Source: Candidatus Onthocola gallistercoris
Lineage (GTDB): Bacteria; Bacillota; Clostridia; Lachnospirales; Lachnospiraceae
Assembly: GCA_018715345.1 (NCBI GenBank)
Contig: DVLT01000031.1
Coordinates: forward strand, 1-59,574
DNA: 59,574 nt
Direction of reading: 5' to 3'
The position numbers and the translations under genes are program-made. Below are positions 51,728 to 59,574 of the stretch, one piece after another. The notes beneath the pieces are model-generated. The model had not been told where the DNA came from, searched no databases, and worked only from the letters and a program-made list of their open reading frames with translations. The first letter of the stretch is position 1, and every line of letters starts with the position of its first letter.

Positions 51728-52415
51728 AGTACTGCGCCGGGAGAAGAAATTCCTGATCAGACTGGACGAATATTACCGGTTTAGCGGCAGGCTTTCCAGC
51801 TTGATGATGCAGGATGCGAACAATGGCCGGGAAGGCTATGTCATCCGGTCGCTGTATTTTGATACGCTGCATGATCAGGATTTTAACGAAAAAGAAGACG
51901 GTGTGGAAGTGCGCCGGAAGATCCGTTTAAGACTTTACGATCCGGATAATGATTTTGCCATGCTGGAGATGAAGCAGAAACAAGGCGATCTTCAGAAAAA
52001 GCGATCTTTGCGTCTGCGCCGGAAAGACGCCATTGCCCTGACAGAAGGCCGTTATCAGGTCCTTCTCAACTACAAAGAGGCTTTTGCGGCGGAATGCTTC
52101 GGCGTGATGACGAGTCGGTGCTACCGGCCAAAGGCGGTGATCGAATACCGGAGGAAAGCTTTTATTGCCAAAGAGAATAAGATACGGGTGACCTTTGACC
52201 ACCATATCACGGCGACAGAAAGCTGTTTTCACATTTTTGACAGAAATCTGTGTCTGTCTCCGGTCATGGACACCTGTTTGGCGGTGCTGGAAGTCAAATA
52301 TAACGGATTTCTTTTGGGATATATCAAAGACATGCTGGCAGAATGCGACAGAAGTGAGCTTTCCGTGAGCAAATATTACATGGGAAGAGGATTTACAAAA
52401 TTACTGATGAGATGA
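51720..52415 (+). CDS. VTC/polyphosphate-polymerase-like protein (TTM fold)
   Basis: A 231-residue protein of the VTC family, whose yeast member Vtc4 makes polyphosphate in a triphosphate tunnel. Tunnel-type motifs alternate basic and acidic residues: VLRREKKFLI, YVIRSLYFDT, VRRKIRLRLY, AMLEMKQKQGDLQKKR, VIEYRRKAF and AVLEVKYNG. No ATG fits: TTG at 51720 is the start, with GGAGGTGG six bases upstream, overlapping the previous gene by eight bases. There is no SPX or TM domain; the DUF4956 membrane protein next door probably provides the membrane part. Whether it polymerises phosphate or uses another triphosphate is not known. Confidence 0.88.
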   Translation: MNEVLRREKKFLIRLDEYYRFSGRLSSLMMQDANNGREGYVIRSLYFDTLHDQDFNEKEDGVEVRRKIRLRLYDPDNDFAMLEMKQKQGDLQKKRSLRLRRKDAIALTEGRYQVLLNYKEAFAAECFGVMTSRCYRPKAVIEYRRKAFIAKENKIRVTFDHHITATESCFHIFDRNLCLSPVMDTCLAVLEVKYNGFLLGYIKDMLAECDRSELSVSKYYMGRGFTKLLMR

Positions 52416-52425
52416 GGGAAGAAAA

Positions 52426-53103
52426 ATGAAAGATTATCTATACAGCTTGATGACAGAAAGCGGCACATTGAGCACAGAAGATATTTTCCTGCATATCCTG
52501 GCCGCGGCGGTGATCAGCATCGCCATATACATTTCTTACTGGTACACCCATTCGGGTACCTTTTACAGCAAAAAATTCAATGTTTCCCTGATGACCTTGA
52601 CCATTCTTACCGGGACCGTCATGACTGTTATCGGGAATAATATTGCGCTTTCCCTTGGTATGGTCGGCGCACTGTCCATTGTACGTTTCAGGACGGCGAT
52701 CAAAGACTCCAGAGATACCACTTATATTTTCTGGGCAATCATCGTGGGTATCTGCTGCGGCGTAGGCGACTACCTGGTGGCCAGTGTGGGAACAGCGATC
52801 GTATTTATCGTTCTTCTCATCCTGGGCCGGGTGCGCAATGAGAACCGGATCCTGATGATCATCCGGGGAAACCGGGAGAAGATGCTGGATATCGAGAAGA
52901 TTGTATTTGAATATTTCGGTTCCAAAGCTTTGCTGAAAGTGAAAAATACCACGACAGATATCGTGGAACTGATCTATGAAATGCCGCGCAAAACCTATGA
53001 TGCCACATATAAAAAAGAACAGGATATCGTCACGAAGCTTTACAGCCTTAAGGACATGGAATATGTCAATATCGTGACCCAAAGCGATGAGATCAGCGGC
53101 TGA
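52426..53103 (+). CDS. DUF4956 integral membrane protein
   Basis: About four TM segments in the first 140 residues (HILAAAVISIAIYISYWY; LTILTGTVMTVIGNNIAL; FWAIIVGICCGVGDYLVAS; TAIVFIVLLILGRV), then an 85-residue cytoplasmic domain. The family hallmark is GMVGALSIVRFRTAIKDSRD between TM segments 2 and 3, a polar loop that is likely functional. GGGAAGAAAA precedes the ATG. DUF4956 proteins tend to sit beside VTC-family genes, as here, and a joint complex is plausible; no activity is established that I know of. Confidence 0.9.
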   Translation: MKDYLYSLMTESGTLSTEDIFLHILAAAVISIAIYISYWYTHSGTFYSKKFNVSLMTLTILTGTVMTVIGNNIALSLGMVGALSIVRFRTAIKDSRDTTYIFWAIIVGICCGVGDYLVASVGTAIVFIVLLILGRVRNENRILMIIRGNREKMLDIEKIVFEYFGSKALLKVKNTTTDIVELIYEMPRKTYDATYKKEQDIVTKLYSLKDMEYVNIVTQSDEISG

Positions 53104-53115
53104 TCGGGGGATGCT

Positions 53116-54648
53116 ATGAGACGAAGCAAATGGATTTATTTGTCGGCTATGGTTTTGGTCATTGCAGCGGCCATGCTGTTTGCCTTCCTGGACGGGGACG
53201 ACGATGTGGTCCGTTATCATCAGCACAGGGAACAGCCGGGAGAAGAAGAACTGGGAAGTTGCAGTGTGTGCGGCGGCCAAAACGACCTCTGCACCCATCT
53301 GCCCATCATATCTATTGACACTGGCGGTCAGTCGATCCCGGGGAATCCGGTACGCGATCCGGACGGGACGCTTCTGTACTATGAGACGGCCGAGGATGGC
53401 GCCGGGGAGATACGGGTATCCATCCGAACGTATGAAAAAGAGGGCGTCTATCACCATCCGGAAGACGAACCGGATCAGACGGCCGCGGCTCTTTTCCGTA
53501 TCCGGGGCAACAGTTCCAGAAATTTTGATAAGAAAAGTTACAGGATCAAACTGGTGGATGAAAACGATCCGGAACAGAGCAACGCCCGTGCCCTGCTGGG
53601 CATGGCGAAGGGGGATGAATGGTCCTTGCACGGCCCTTTTCTGGATAAAACGCTTATCCGCAATTATATGTGGATGAACATTTCTGCACAGGTTATGGGT
53701 TACGCCCCAGGCGTCCGCTTTTGCGAAGTGTTGATCGACGGCGAATACCAGGGACTTTACGTGCTGATGGAGACCATCGATGTATCGCCTCAACGGGTGA
53801 ACCTGACCGAATACCGGGACGGGGACGCCATATTCAGTTATATGGTCCGCCTGGAGCCCCGGCCGGATGCACAGAAACAGATCGATAATTTTAATTTTTA
53901 TACCATGCGGACAGAGCAGGGGAGCGGGATCGAGCTTGTGTATCCGGGAACGTCCAGTCAGACGGAAGCGGTCAGGGAATATGTGAAAACAGATTTCAGT
54001 GAGATCGAGCGTTATCTGTATTCTTATGAAATGGCGAAAGATCCGGACAGCTGCTGGGAATATCTGGATCTGGATTCCTTTGTGGATTACTATATCCTTC
54101 AGGAATATCTGGCAGTCAGCGATGCCTTTTCAGCATCCACTTATTTTTATAAGGATGTCCGGGGAAAGCTGCATATCGGCCCGGTATGGGATTATAATAA
54201 TGTGCTGGACAATTTCTTTACAGATTTGTCGGAATCAGATTTTTTGTTGGATCAAAAAGGCTGGTTTGCACCGCTTATGAAAAGCGGGCTTTTTGTAGAC
54301 CGGGTGATCTCCCGTTATCGGGAGCTGCGCCAGGGCGTGTTGTCAGATGCCTATATCGATCAGTATGCCCAGGAGGTGGAAGTGTGGCTTGGAAGCGCCA
54401 TCGACCGGAATTTTGAAGTCTGGGGCTATTCTTTTGATGTGGATCAGCTCTCGGTTGATGAAAGGCGAAGTCCCACAGCGGGCAGAGACGCGCTGACGTT
54501 GGAAGAGCTGAATCCGTCCACTCATGAGGAAGCTCTGGAATGGATGCTGCAATATGCGGCCGGCAGAGGCGCATGGCTGGACGAGCATATCGAAGCTTTG
54601 CGGCAGTACTGTCATCCGTCCAGGAATGCCAGCGAGGTGACAGACTAG
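53116..54648 (+). CDS. CotH-family secreted kinase
   Basis: Member of the CotH atypical protein kinase family; Bacillus CotH phosphorylates spore coat proteins. Residues 7-23 form a signal/anchor (LSAMVLVIAAAMLFAFL). A Cys-containing stretch CSVCGGQNDLC follows, then the kinase domain: RIRGNSSRNFDKKSYRIKL (nucleotide-binding lysine region), EWSLHGPFLDKTLIRNYM, GLYVLMETID and the metal-binding VWDYNNVLDN. 510 residues, longer than the minimal domain. Its place in a polymer-assembly operon, not beside coat genes, suggests it modifies cell-surface components; target unknown. Confidence 0.9.
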   Translation: MRRSKWIYLSAMVLVIAAAMLFAFLDGDDDVVRYHQHREQPGEEELGSCSVCGGQNDLCTHLPIISIDTGGQSIPGNPVRDPDGTLLYYETAEDGAGEIRVSIRTYEKEGVYHHPEDEPDQTAAALFRIRGNSSRNFDKKSYRIKLVDENDPEQSNARALLGMAKGDEWSLHGPFLDKTLIRNYMWMNISAQVMGYAPGVRFCEVLIDGEYQGLYVLMETIDVSPQRVNLTEYRDGDAIFSYMVRLEPRPDAQKQIDNFNFYTMRTEQGSGIELVYPGTSSQTEAVREYVKTDFSEIERYLYSYEMAKDPDSCWEYLDLDSFVDYYILQEYLAVSDAFSASTYFYKDVRGKLHIGPVWDYNNVLDNFFTDLSESDFLLDQKGWFAPLMKSGLFVDRVISRYRELRQGVLSDAYIDQYAQEVEVWLGSAIDRNFEVWGYSFDVDQLSVDERRSPTAGRDALTLEELNPSTHEEALEWMLQYAAGRGAWLDEHIEALRQYCHPSRNASEVTD

Positions 54649-54659
54649 GAGGAAAGGAC

Positions 54660-56798
54660 ATGAAAAGATTTGTTCTGACTGCCGTCGCACTGGCGGCGGT
54701 GATCGTAGCTCTCTATTATCTGGTCTACTTTCAGGGATTTTATATTCCGGGAGCCGGGAATGAAACGCCGCAGGCGGATTTTGTGACGGAAGGAACAAAA
54801 ATTTACCATAAACAGGCGGACGGAACTCATAAAGAACTGACCCTAAAAGGGGTGGAACTGTCTTCTTTTGTGCCTGGGTATTATGCGACAGACTTTGCGC
54901 CGGACGAATCGGATTATCTGCGCTGGCTTTCCATGATCGGGGAGATGGGCGCCAACACGGTGAAGGTTTCCAACATCATGGACGATGACTTTTACAATGC
55001 TTTGTATGCCTATAACCGGGAAAATGCGTCGCCGCTTTATCTGCTTCAGGAAATTCCCGTATCCGATGCCGCAAATTACGGCAGCCAGTCTGCCGCTGCT
55101 CAGGGCATAGCCGATAGTCTCATTGAGGACGGGAAAACGCTGGTCGATATCATCCATGGCAGACGGTCGTTGACGACCGGGGCGATCTCCGGCGGAGGAA
55201 ACTACAGAAAAGATATATCCCGCTGGGTGCTGGGATATGTTCTGGGAAGCGACTGGAATCCGGATTTTGTGGCCTATACAGACCACGGAAAGGGAACCGG
55301 CTACGAAGGTTCTTATTTTTCCACATCAGCAGATGCGACCACTTTTGAAGCCGTGCTTGCCCGGGTCATGGATGAGGTGGTCGCCTATGAGACAGATAAA
55401 TACGGCGTCCAGCGTCTGATCGGATTTTCCAACGGGCCGGAAACGGATTTCCTGCGTTATGATGAAAACTATGCTTACCAGTTGCGAAAGTACAGCTTTT
55501 TAGACGCCCAGAACGTATTGCCTTCCCCCATGCTCAAAAGCGGATATTTTGCCGCTTACAGATTATATGATTACTGCAGTGATTTCCCGGATCACTTGGA
55601 AGAGGAACAGAAAAACAGCCTGAAGTCTATTTTGGAAGGATTAGACCGGGATGGGGTCTATGGCGGCTATTTGACGCTGCTTTCCCAGTACCATACCATG
55701 CCGGTCATTTCCAGCGGTTACGGTCTGTCCTCCGCAAGAGGCGCAAACAAGCTGGGAGAAGAACCGCTGACGGAAGAAGAACAGGGAAAACGGCTGCTTG
55801 AAATTTATGATGAAGCTGTGGAAGCCGGATGGTCCGGCTTGTGCATTTCCTTCTTCCAGGATATATGGAACCAGAGCGGATGGAATACCGCTTTTTCTGA
55901 AAATACAAGCGTGAACCAGCTTTGGGGAGACATTCAGACGCCGGCAAAAAATTACGGTTTGATGGCCTTTGAACCGGGGGAAGAGGAGGCTGTCTGTACA
56001 GTGAACGGAGACGTGTCGGAATGGCAGGAGCAGGATCAGGTCTATGGTGACGGCAGGTTCACGCTTTCGGCAAAATACGACTGGAAGGGGCTTTATCTGC
56101 TCATTCAGGGGGATTTTGACCCGGAGACAGAGACCCTTTACCTGCCCCTTGATATATCCGGACAGGTGGGGAGCGCCGTATCCAGATCGCCGGCTTTAAG
56201 TTTTGACCGGGCGGTGGATTTTATCCTATGTCTGGACGGAAAAGAAAATAGCCGGTTGCTCGTCCAGGACCGGTATCTGGCCGTACGGGAAAATTTTGCC
56301 ATGGAGCTGGAGGGGGAGAATCCGTTTGCATCCTTTCCGGAAAAGGACAGCGATGATTTCGTGCCTGTGACCATGGCCGTGGAAAACAACCGGCTGCTTG
56401 AAGATTACAGTGCAATGGATCCCTCTATCCGGCGGGAACTGACGGCTCCCGGGGTGTGGGAGACGGGGAGGTTGTCCTATGGGAACGGCGATCCGCAGGA
56501 CCCAGCCTACGATTCCCTTGCAGACTTTTGCTATGGGGAGGGCAGTGTGGAGATCCGTCTGCCTTGGCTGCTCTTAAATGTGGGTGATCCGGTTTCCATG
56601 GCGGCGCATGAAGATTACTACGAAAACTACGGTGTGGAATTTGAAGATATTTCCGCCATATGGATGGGCGTCACATCCGGGGACAGCGTATCGCTTTCGC
56701 CGTTTGAAGTCGAAGGAACCGGCAGACACGGGGGCTATCATGAGCGGCTGAAGCGATCGTACTGGATCATCCGGCAGGCATGGGAGGCAGTATCATGA
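54660..56798 (+). CDS. Membrane-anchored glycoside-hydrolase-like protein
   Basis: A 712-residue protein with an N-terminal anchor (residues 3-25) and a large outer part. Residues about 60-440 resemble a clan-A TIM barrel of glycoside hydrolases: LKGVELSSF near the first strand, MGANTVKVSNIM, GYVLGSDWNPDFV, IGFSNGPETDFLRY and SGLCISFFQDIWNQSGWN, with acidic residues that could be catalytic (FSNGPETD; FQD). Residues about 470-700 look like a beta-sandwich carbohydrate-binding region. I cannot assign a GH family. AGGAGGAAAGGAC leads the ATG; the frame upstream is inside CotH. Its ATG-TGA end overlaps the next gene. Confidence 0.75.
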   Translation: MKRFVLTAVALAAVIVALYYLVYFQGFYIPGAGNETPQADFVTEGTKIYHKQADGTHKELTLKGVELSSFVPGYYATDFAPDESDYLRWLSMIGEMGANTVKVSNIMDDDFYNALYAYNRENASPLYLLQEIPVSDAANYGSQSAAAQGIADSLIEDGKTLVDIIHGRRSLTTGAISGGGNYRKDISRWVLGYVLGSDWNPDFVAYTDHGKGTGYEGSYFSTSADATTFEAVLARVMDEVVAYETDKYGVQRLIGFSNGPETDFLRYDENYAYQLRKYSFLDAQNVLPSPMLKSGYFAAYRLYDYCSDFPDHLEEEQKNSLKSILEGLDRDGVYGGYLTLLSQYHTMPVISSGYGLSSARGANKLGEEPLTEEEQGKRLLEIYDEAVEAGWSGLCISFFQDIWNQSGWNTAFSENTSVNQLWGDIQTPAKNYGLMAFEPGEEEAVCTVNGDVSEWQEQDQVYGDGRFTLSAKYDWKGLYLLIQGDFDPETETLYLPLDISGQVGSAVSRSPALSFDRAVDFILCLDGKENSRLLVQDRYLAVRENFAMELEGENPFASFPEKDSDDFVPVTMAVENNRLLEDYSAMDPSIRRELTAPGVWETGRLSYGNGDPQDPAYDSLADFCYGEGSVEIRLPWLLLNVGDPVSMAAHEDYYENYGVEFEDISAIWMGVTSGDSVSLSPFEVEGTGRHGGYHERLKRSYWIIRQAWEAVS

Positions 56799-57850
56799 GC
56801 GGGTTTGTTGATAAAGTTATTTACTTTTACATTTTTATCTGCATTGCCCTGCTGCTTTTTAATATTTTCTACATCTTAAGGCGCAAGGATCAGAAAAACC
56901 GGCGGGAAAAACGGACTGGGAAATGGAGAAACCGACTGAAAAAAAACGATGTATCCTTAAAACAGCTGAACCGGACGGAAGAACTGATGGCCTGGAACAG
57001 CGCTGTCTTTGGGGAGGAATCCTTACTTTCAGAAGAAGAGAAAAGGATATATCTGATAAAAAAACGGCAGGATCTTTTGGAACTTGCCTGGGATTACCGG
57101 CGGCATGGCGCCATGGAGCGGGCATTTTTCGCGTATATCTTGAAAGAGTATGCCTATTATGACCGGGAAGGCTGCGCAGCTTTTGCCGGCCCCCTTTTAG
57201 CTTACCTGGAAGATTCCACTGTTTTCTGCCGGGAAAATGTCTTGCAGGCTCTGTATGCTCTGGGAGAAGCCGGACCCATTGGAAAGGCCTTCGATCTTAT
57301 GGGAAGCCGGGGATGGTATCACAATCCGAGGCTGATATCCGATGGATTGATGAACTGTCCAGGGGATAAGGAAAAACTGGCCGGATATCTGTGGGAGAGA
57401 CGAAAGCGCTGGCCGGAAGCCTTCGGCGTGGCCGTGGTACAGTTTGCCACCGGTGTGTCCGCCGGATTTTCAGAAAGATTTTACCGGGCGCTGCAGGAAA
57501 AGGATGAACCGATGGATGTCCGCTTTGCGTTGATCCGCTATTTCAGAAAATATCCGGATGAACAGGCGGGCGGCTATATGCGGGCGCTTCTGGAAGACGG
57601 GGAGTCGGACAGTTCCTCCCTGGCGATCGCTGCTGCCTCCGCCCTGGCATCCTATCCGGGAGGAGCGACGAAATCGGCATTAAAACAGGCGCTTTCCAGC
57701 AGGGACTGGTATGTACGCCGGAATGCTGCCCTGTCGCTAAAAATATTGGGTATTGATGAACAGGATATCCGCCAGATCGAGGCGGGAGGCGACCGGTATG
57801 CCATTGAAATGATCGGTTATATTGCGGGGAAGGAGGTTGGAAAAGCATGA
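56795..57850 (+). CDS. HEAT-repeat protein with N-terminal TM anchor
   Basis: A 351-residue protein with one TM segment at about residues 6-28 (VIYFYIFICIALLLFNIFYIL), a very basic stretch right after it, and an alpha-helical remainder with HEAT-like pairs, for example ENVLQALYALGEAGPIGKAF and SRDWYVRRNAALSLKILG. Basic residues after the TM segment point to a cytoplasmic body. HEAT domains usually bind partner proteins, so a scaffold for the GT2 enzyme or the VTC/DUF4956 pair is plausible. GGGAGG favours the ATG at 56795, which overlaps the previous stop; it also overlaps the GT2 start by four bases. Confidence 0.82.
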   Translation: MSGFVDKVIYFYIFICIALLLFNIFYILRRKDQKNRREKRTGKWRNRLKKNDVSLKQLNRTEELMAWNSAVFGEESLLSEEEKRIYLIKKRQDLLELAWDYRRHGAMERAFFAYILKEYAYYDREGCAAFAGPLLAYLEDSTVFCRENVLQALYALGEAGPIGKAFDLMGSRGWYHNPRLISDGLMNCPGDKEKLAGYLWERRKRWPEAFGVAVVQFATGVSAGFSERFYRALQEKDEPMDVRFALIRYFRKYPDEQAGGYMRALLEDGESDSSSLAIAAASALASYPGGATKSALKQALSSRDWYVRRNAALSLKILGIDEQDIRQIEAGGDRYAIEMIGYIAGKEVGKA

Positions 57851-59250
57851 AAGGCTGGGATGTGTTTTTTGATGCTGTTGCTCTGTTTTTCCTGCTTTAT
57901 TTGATCGTCTATGCATCCTATCTATTTCTTTCCGTGGCTATGGGGGCGTTTCGCCTTTACCAGCGGGACCGGATGCTGGACATAAAAAATGAACTAAAAC
58001 ATGAATTTTATTTTCCGGTTTCCATTTTGGTTCCGGCATATAATGAAGAGGTGACCATACTGGACAGTGTCCGGTCCCTTCTGGATCTGGATTACCGGCT
58101 TTATGAAGTGATCGTAGTGGACGATGGTTCCAAAGACCGGACGTCCCAGATACTGGCTGAAGCCTTTAAATTGCAGAAAGTCAGCCGGCCGATTCGCCGC
58201 ATTGTTCCAACGAAAGCAGTGGAAGCAGTCTATGAAGGGATATGCAACGGTATTAGTCTGACTTTGATACGTAAGGAAAACGGGGGAAAGGGAGATGCCT
58301 TGAACATGGGTATCAATGCCTCCCGTTATCCGTACTTTGTCTGTATCGATGCGGATTCCATGCTTCAGAAGGATTCTCTGGAGCGGATTGTCCAGCCGGT
58401 CATGGAGGACGATACAGTGGTAGCTGTGGGCGGATTGATCCGGGTGGCCCAGTGCATCGAACTGGAGGAAGGAAACGTGGTGGGTTATCACCTGCCGAAA
58501 AATGTTCTTTCCAGTATGCAGGTCATGGAATATGACCGTTCCTTTCTGGCCTCCCGCATTTTGCTGGATGGTTTTAACGGGAATTTGATCATATCCGGCG
58601 CTTTCGGCTTGTTTAAAAAAGATGTGGTGGCGGCTGTGGGTGGATATGATTGCCACACCCTGGGCGAGGATATGGAGTTGGTCATGAAGATGCACGTCTT
58701 CTGCCGCTGCAACGATATTCCATATTCCATCCGCTATGAGCCAAACGCGGTATGCTGGAGCCAGGCGCCTGGATCTTTGAGCGATTTGGCAAAGCAAAGG
58801 CGACGGTGGCATCTGGGACTCTTTCAAAGTCTGATGAAGTATCGGGATATGTTTTTAAGGACTCGGTTTGGCCTTGTGGGCACGGTTTCCTACTTTTACT
58901 ATCTGGTATATGAACTGCTGTCGCCGTTTATTGAAGTGTTCGGCTTGATCGCCACAGCCCTGGCGGCTTTTCTGGGTTATCTGAGTGTACCGTTCATGAT
59001 CAGCTTTTACATATTGTATGCGGCTTATGGGGCGATTTTGACAATTACTGCTTTTTTCCAGAGGATCTATACCCAGAAACTGAAGATCAGTAGGTCTGAT
59101 ACGATCCGGGCAGTGATCATGTGCTTCCTGGAAAACGTTTTTTTCCATTTCTTTCTGTCCTTTGTTCGAACAACAGCTTTTAAAGGCTATCGGAAGCGGA
59201 AGCTACAGTGGGGCAGTATCAAACGGGAAAAACACAGTGAGATCCGATAA
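57847..59250 (+). CDS. Processive family 2 glycosyltransferase
   Basis: Membrane polysaccharide synthase-like enzyme, 467 residues. One TM segment at about 8-35, then the GT-A domain with VPAYNEEVTI, VVDDGSKDRT, the DxD motif CIDADSM, the general-base region HTLGEDMELV and the processive motif KQRRRWHLG; three to four TM segments follow (about 335-430). This plan fits poly-N-acetylglucosamine or cellulose-type synthases that polymerise and export at once; the sugar cannot be read. It is the last gene of the operon and overlaps the HEAT gene by four bases. No PilZ domain is present. Confidence 0.92.
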   Translation: MKGWDVFFDAVALFFLLYLIVYASYLFLSVAMGAFRLYQRDRMLDIKNELKHEFYFPVSILVPAYNEEVTILDSVRSLLDLDYRLYEVIVVDDGSKDRTSQILAEAFKLQKVSRPIRRIVPTKAVEAVYEGICNGISLTLIRKENGGKGDALNMGINASRYPYFVCIDADSMLQKDSLERIVQPVMEDDTVVAVGGLIRVAQCIELEEGNVVGYHLPKNVLSSMQVMEYDRSFLASRILLDGFNGNLIISGAFGLFKKDVVAAVGGYDCHTLGEDMELVMKMHVFCRCNDIPYSIRYEPNAVCWSQAPGSLSDLAKQRRRWHLGLFQSLMKYRDMFLRTRFGLVGTVSYFYYLVYELLSPFIEVFGLIATALAAFLGYLSVPFMISFYILYAAYGAILTITAFFQRIYTQKLKISRSDTIRAVIMCFLENVFFHFFLSFVRTTAFKGYRKRKLQWGSIKREKHSEIR

Positions 59251-59381
59251 AGCAGGCCGCTGCAGCATAAAGAAGAGAGAGGGTGCCGCTCAATCATTTA
59301 ATCGGATGATTTTGCGACAGACAATCATGAGAAAATCTCACCACAATAAATGAAAACGGGATACTGGCTATATTCCAGATA
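59251..59381 (+). other. Intergenic stretch after the GT2 operon
   Basis: A weak hairpin AATCAT/ATGATT (about 59294-59313) follows the GT2 gene but lacks a proper T run. I see no gene or clear promoter in the rest. Confidence 0.4.
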
Positions 59382-59479
59382 GTGGTATACTAAAGGTGCC
59401 GAGTAAGGTCGGAAGGGGATTGGTGCTTCCAAGCCCGTGCGACAGACTGATTTTCAGCTCCTTAGGTGTACCACTTTTT
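59382..59479 (+). ncRNA. Compact multi-stem structure ending in a T run; unrecognised RNA or elaborate terminator
   Basis: GTGGTATACTAAAGG (59382-59396) can pair with CCTTAGGTGTACCAC (59460-59474) to close the structure, and TTTTT follows at once. Inside lie CCGA/TCGG (59399-59412), GGAAG/CTTCC (59411-59430, competing with the previous stem) and CTGA/TCAG (59447-59457). TATACT in the first arm could also be a -10. It matches no riboswitch class I could recall. It lies 85 bases before the next gene start. Confidence 0.5.
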
Positions 59480-59564
59480 GTTTCCATCGGTTTTTGATGA
59501 GGACGCAGGACAGCCAACAATTAAGCAAGGAGCTGCATCGGCTTATGCGAAGGAGGTTTGCCCT

Positions 59565-59574
59565 ATGGAAGTAT
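59565..59574 (+). CDS. Start of the next gene, cut by the window end
   Basis: AGGAGG (59551-59556) lies eight bases before ATG GAA GTA T. Only three codons are visible, so nothing can be said about the product. Confidence 0.55.

Noticed and set aside
52438..53793. A 451-codon antisense frame opposite DUF4956 and cotH
   Set aside because: Both sense genes have clear families and good ribosome sites; the antisense frame is His- and Arg-rich, as expected from reverse reading of the sense codons.
59400..59560. A c-di-GMP (GEMM) riboswitch before the last gene
   Set aside because: GACGCAGGACAGCC resembles part of the GEMM core, but the paired hairpin blocks and receptor helix are missing.
1..59574. 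CRISPR arrays, insertion sequences or prophage genes
   Set aside because: No regularly spaced direct repeats, transposase motifs, integrases or phage structural genes were seen anywhere in the window.

Overview
The window reads as a chromosomal segment of an anaerobic, spore-forming member of the Clostridia, most likely Lachnospiraceae. The evidence is a set of spore genes (spmAB, cotJABC, ricT, a CotH kinase), an oxygen-sensitive class III ribonucleotide reductase (nrdDG), rubrerythrin, meso-diaminopimelate peptidoglycan genes (dapF, a DNPR-type murE), strong Shine-Dalgarno sequences and sigma-A type promoters. No phage, insertion sequence or CRISPR array was seen. The family-level assignment is inference.

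Layout. 1-3.6 kb: tRNA-Phe (cut by the window edge) and tRNA-Lys, pyruvate kinase, then a membrane protein overlapping a sigma-like gene. 3.7-6.7 kb, minus strand: rubrerythrin with its own promoter and a palindromic operator, then dapF-murE. 6.8-10.7 kb: metF, a free-standing cobalamin-reactivation protein and a MetH that lacks that domain, i.e. a split methionine synthase. 10.7-14.0 kb: nrdD-nrdG-dut behind tandem NrdR boxes. 14.2-22.7 kb: a MATE pump, then the YaaO/kinase/holB/ricT/trmN6/rsmI block known from Bacillus and spmAB. 22.8-27.6 kb, minus strand: an NhaC-family transporter under a complete lysine riboswitch, and trkA-trkH. 28.0-32.4 kb: cotJABC, gdhA, a PTS IIA protein and a lipid kinase. 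32.6-35.1 kb: an aspartokinase-like protein with its catalytic domain gutted, a full aspartokinase and a 33-residue protein. 35.4-40.6 kb: a three-subunit molybdenum hydroxylase, an orphan protein and a VOC protein. 40.7-42.5 kb: an Lsa-like ABC-F protein behind a leader peptide and attenuator. 42.6-46.3 kb: two tandem Hsp20 genes under CIRCE, a DUF2200 protein, a second MATE pump and a small membrane protein. 46.4-50.7 kb: sbcDC. 50.8-59.3 kb: one tightly packed seven-gene operon combining two exported TIM-barrel-like proteins, a VTC/TTM-fold protein, a DUF4956 membrane protein, a CotH kinase, a HEAT-repeat membrane protein and a processive GT2 glycosyltransferase. The window ends in the first codons of another gene.

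The best candidates for undescribed biology are: the 50.8-59.3 kb operon, which looks like a cell-surface polymer assembly system; two families of dispersed, structured intergenic elements (17716-17903 with 27674-27859, and 35174-35300 with 43863-44003), each copy sitting just upstream of a gene on the same strand; the ACT-only aspartokinase paralogue next to the real enzyme; and a compact multi-stem RNA-like structure at 59382-59479. Regulation is unusually readable here: NrdR boxes, a CIRCE element, a lysine riboswitch, an antibiotic-type attenuator, and several -35/-10 pairs with exact 17-base spacing.
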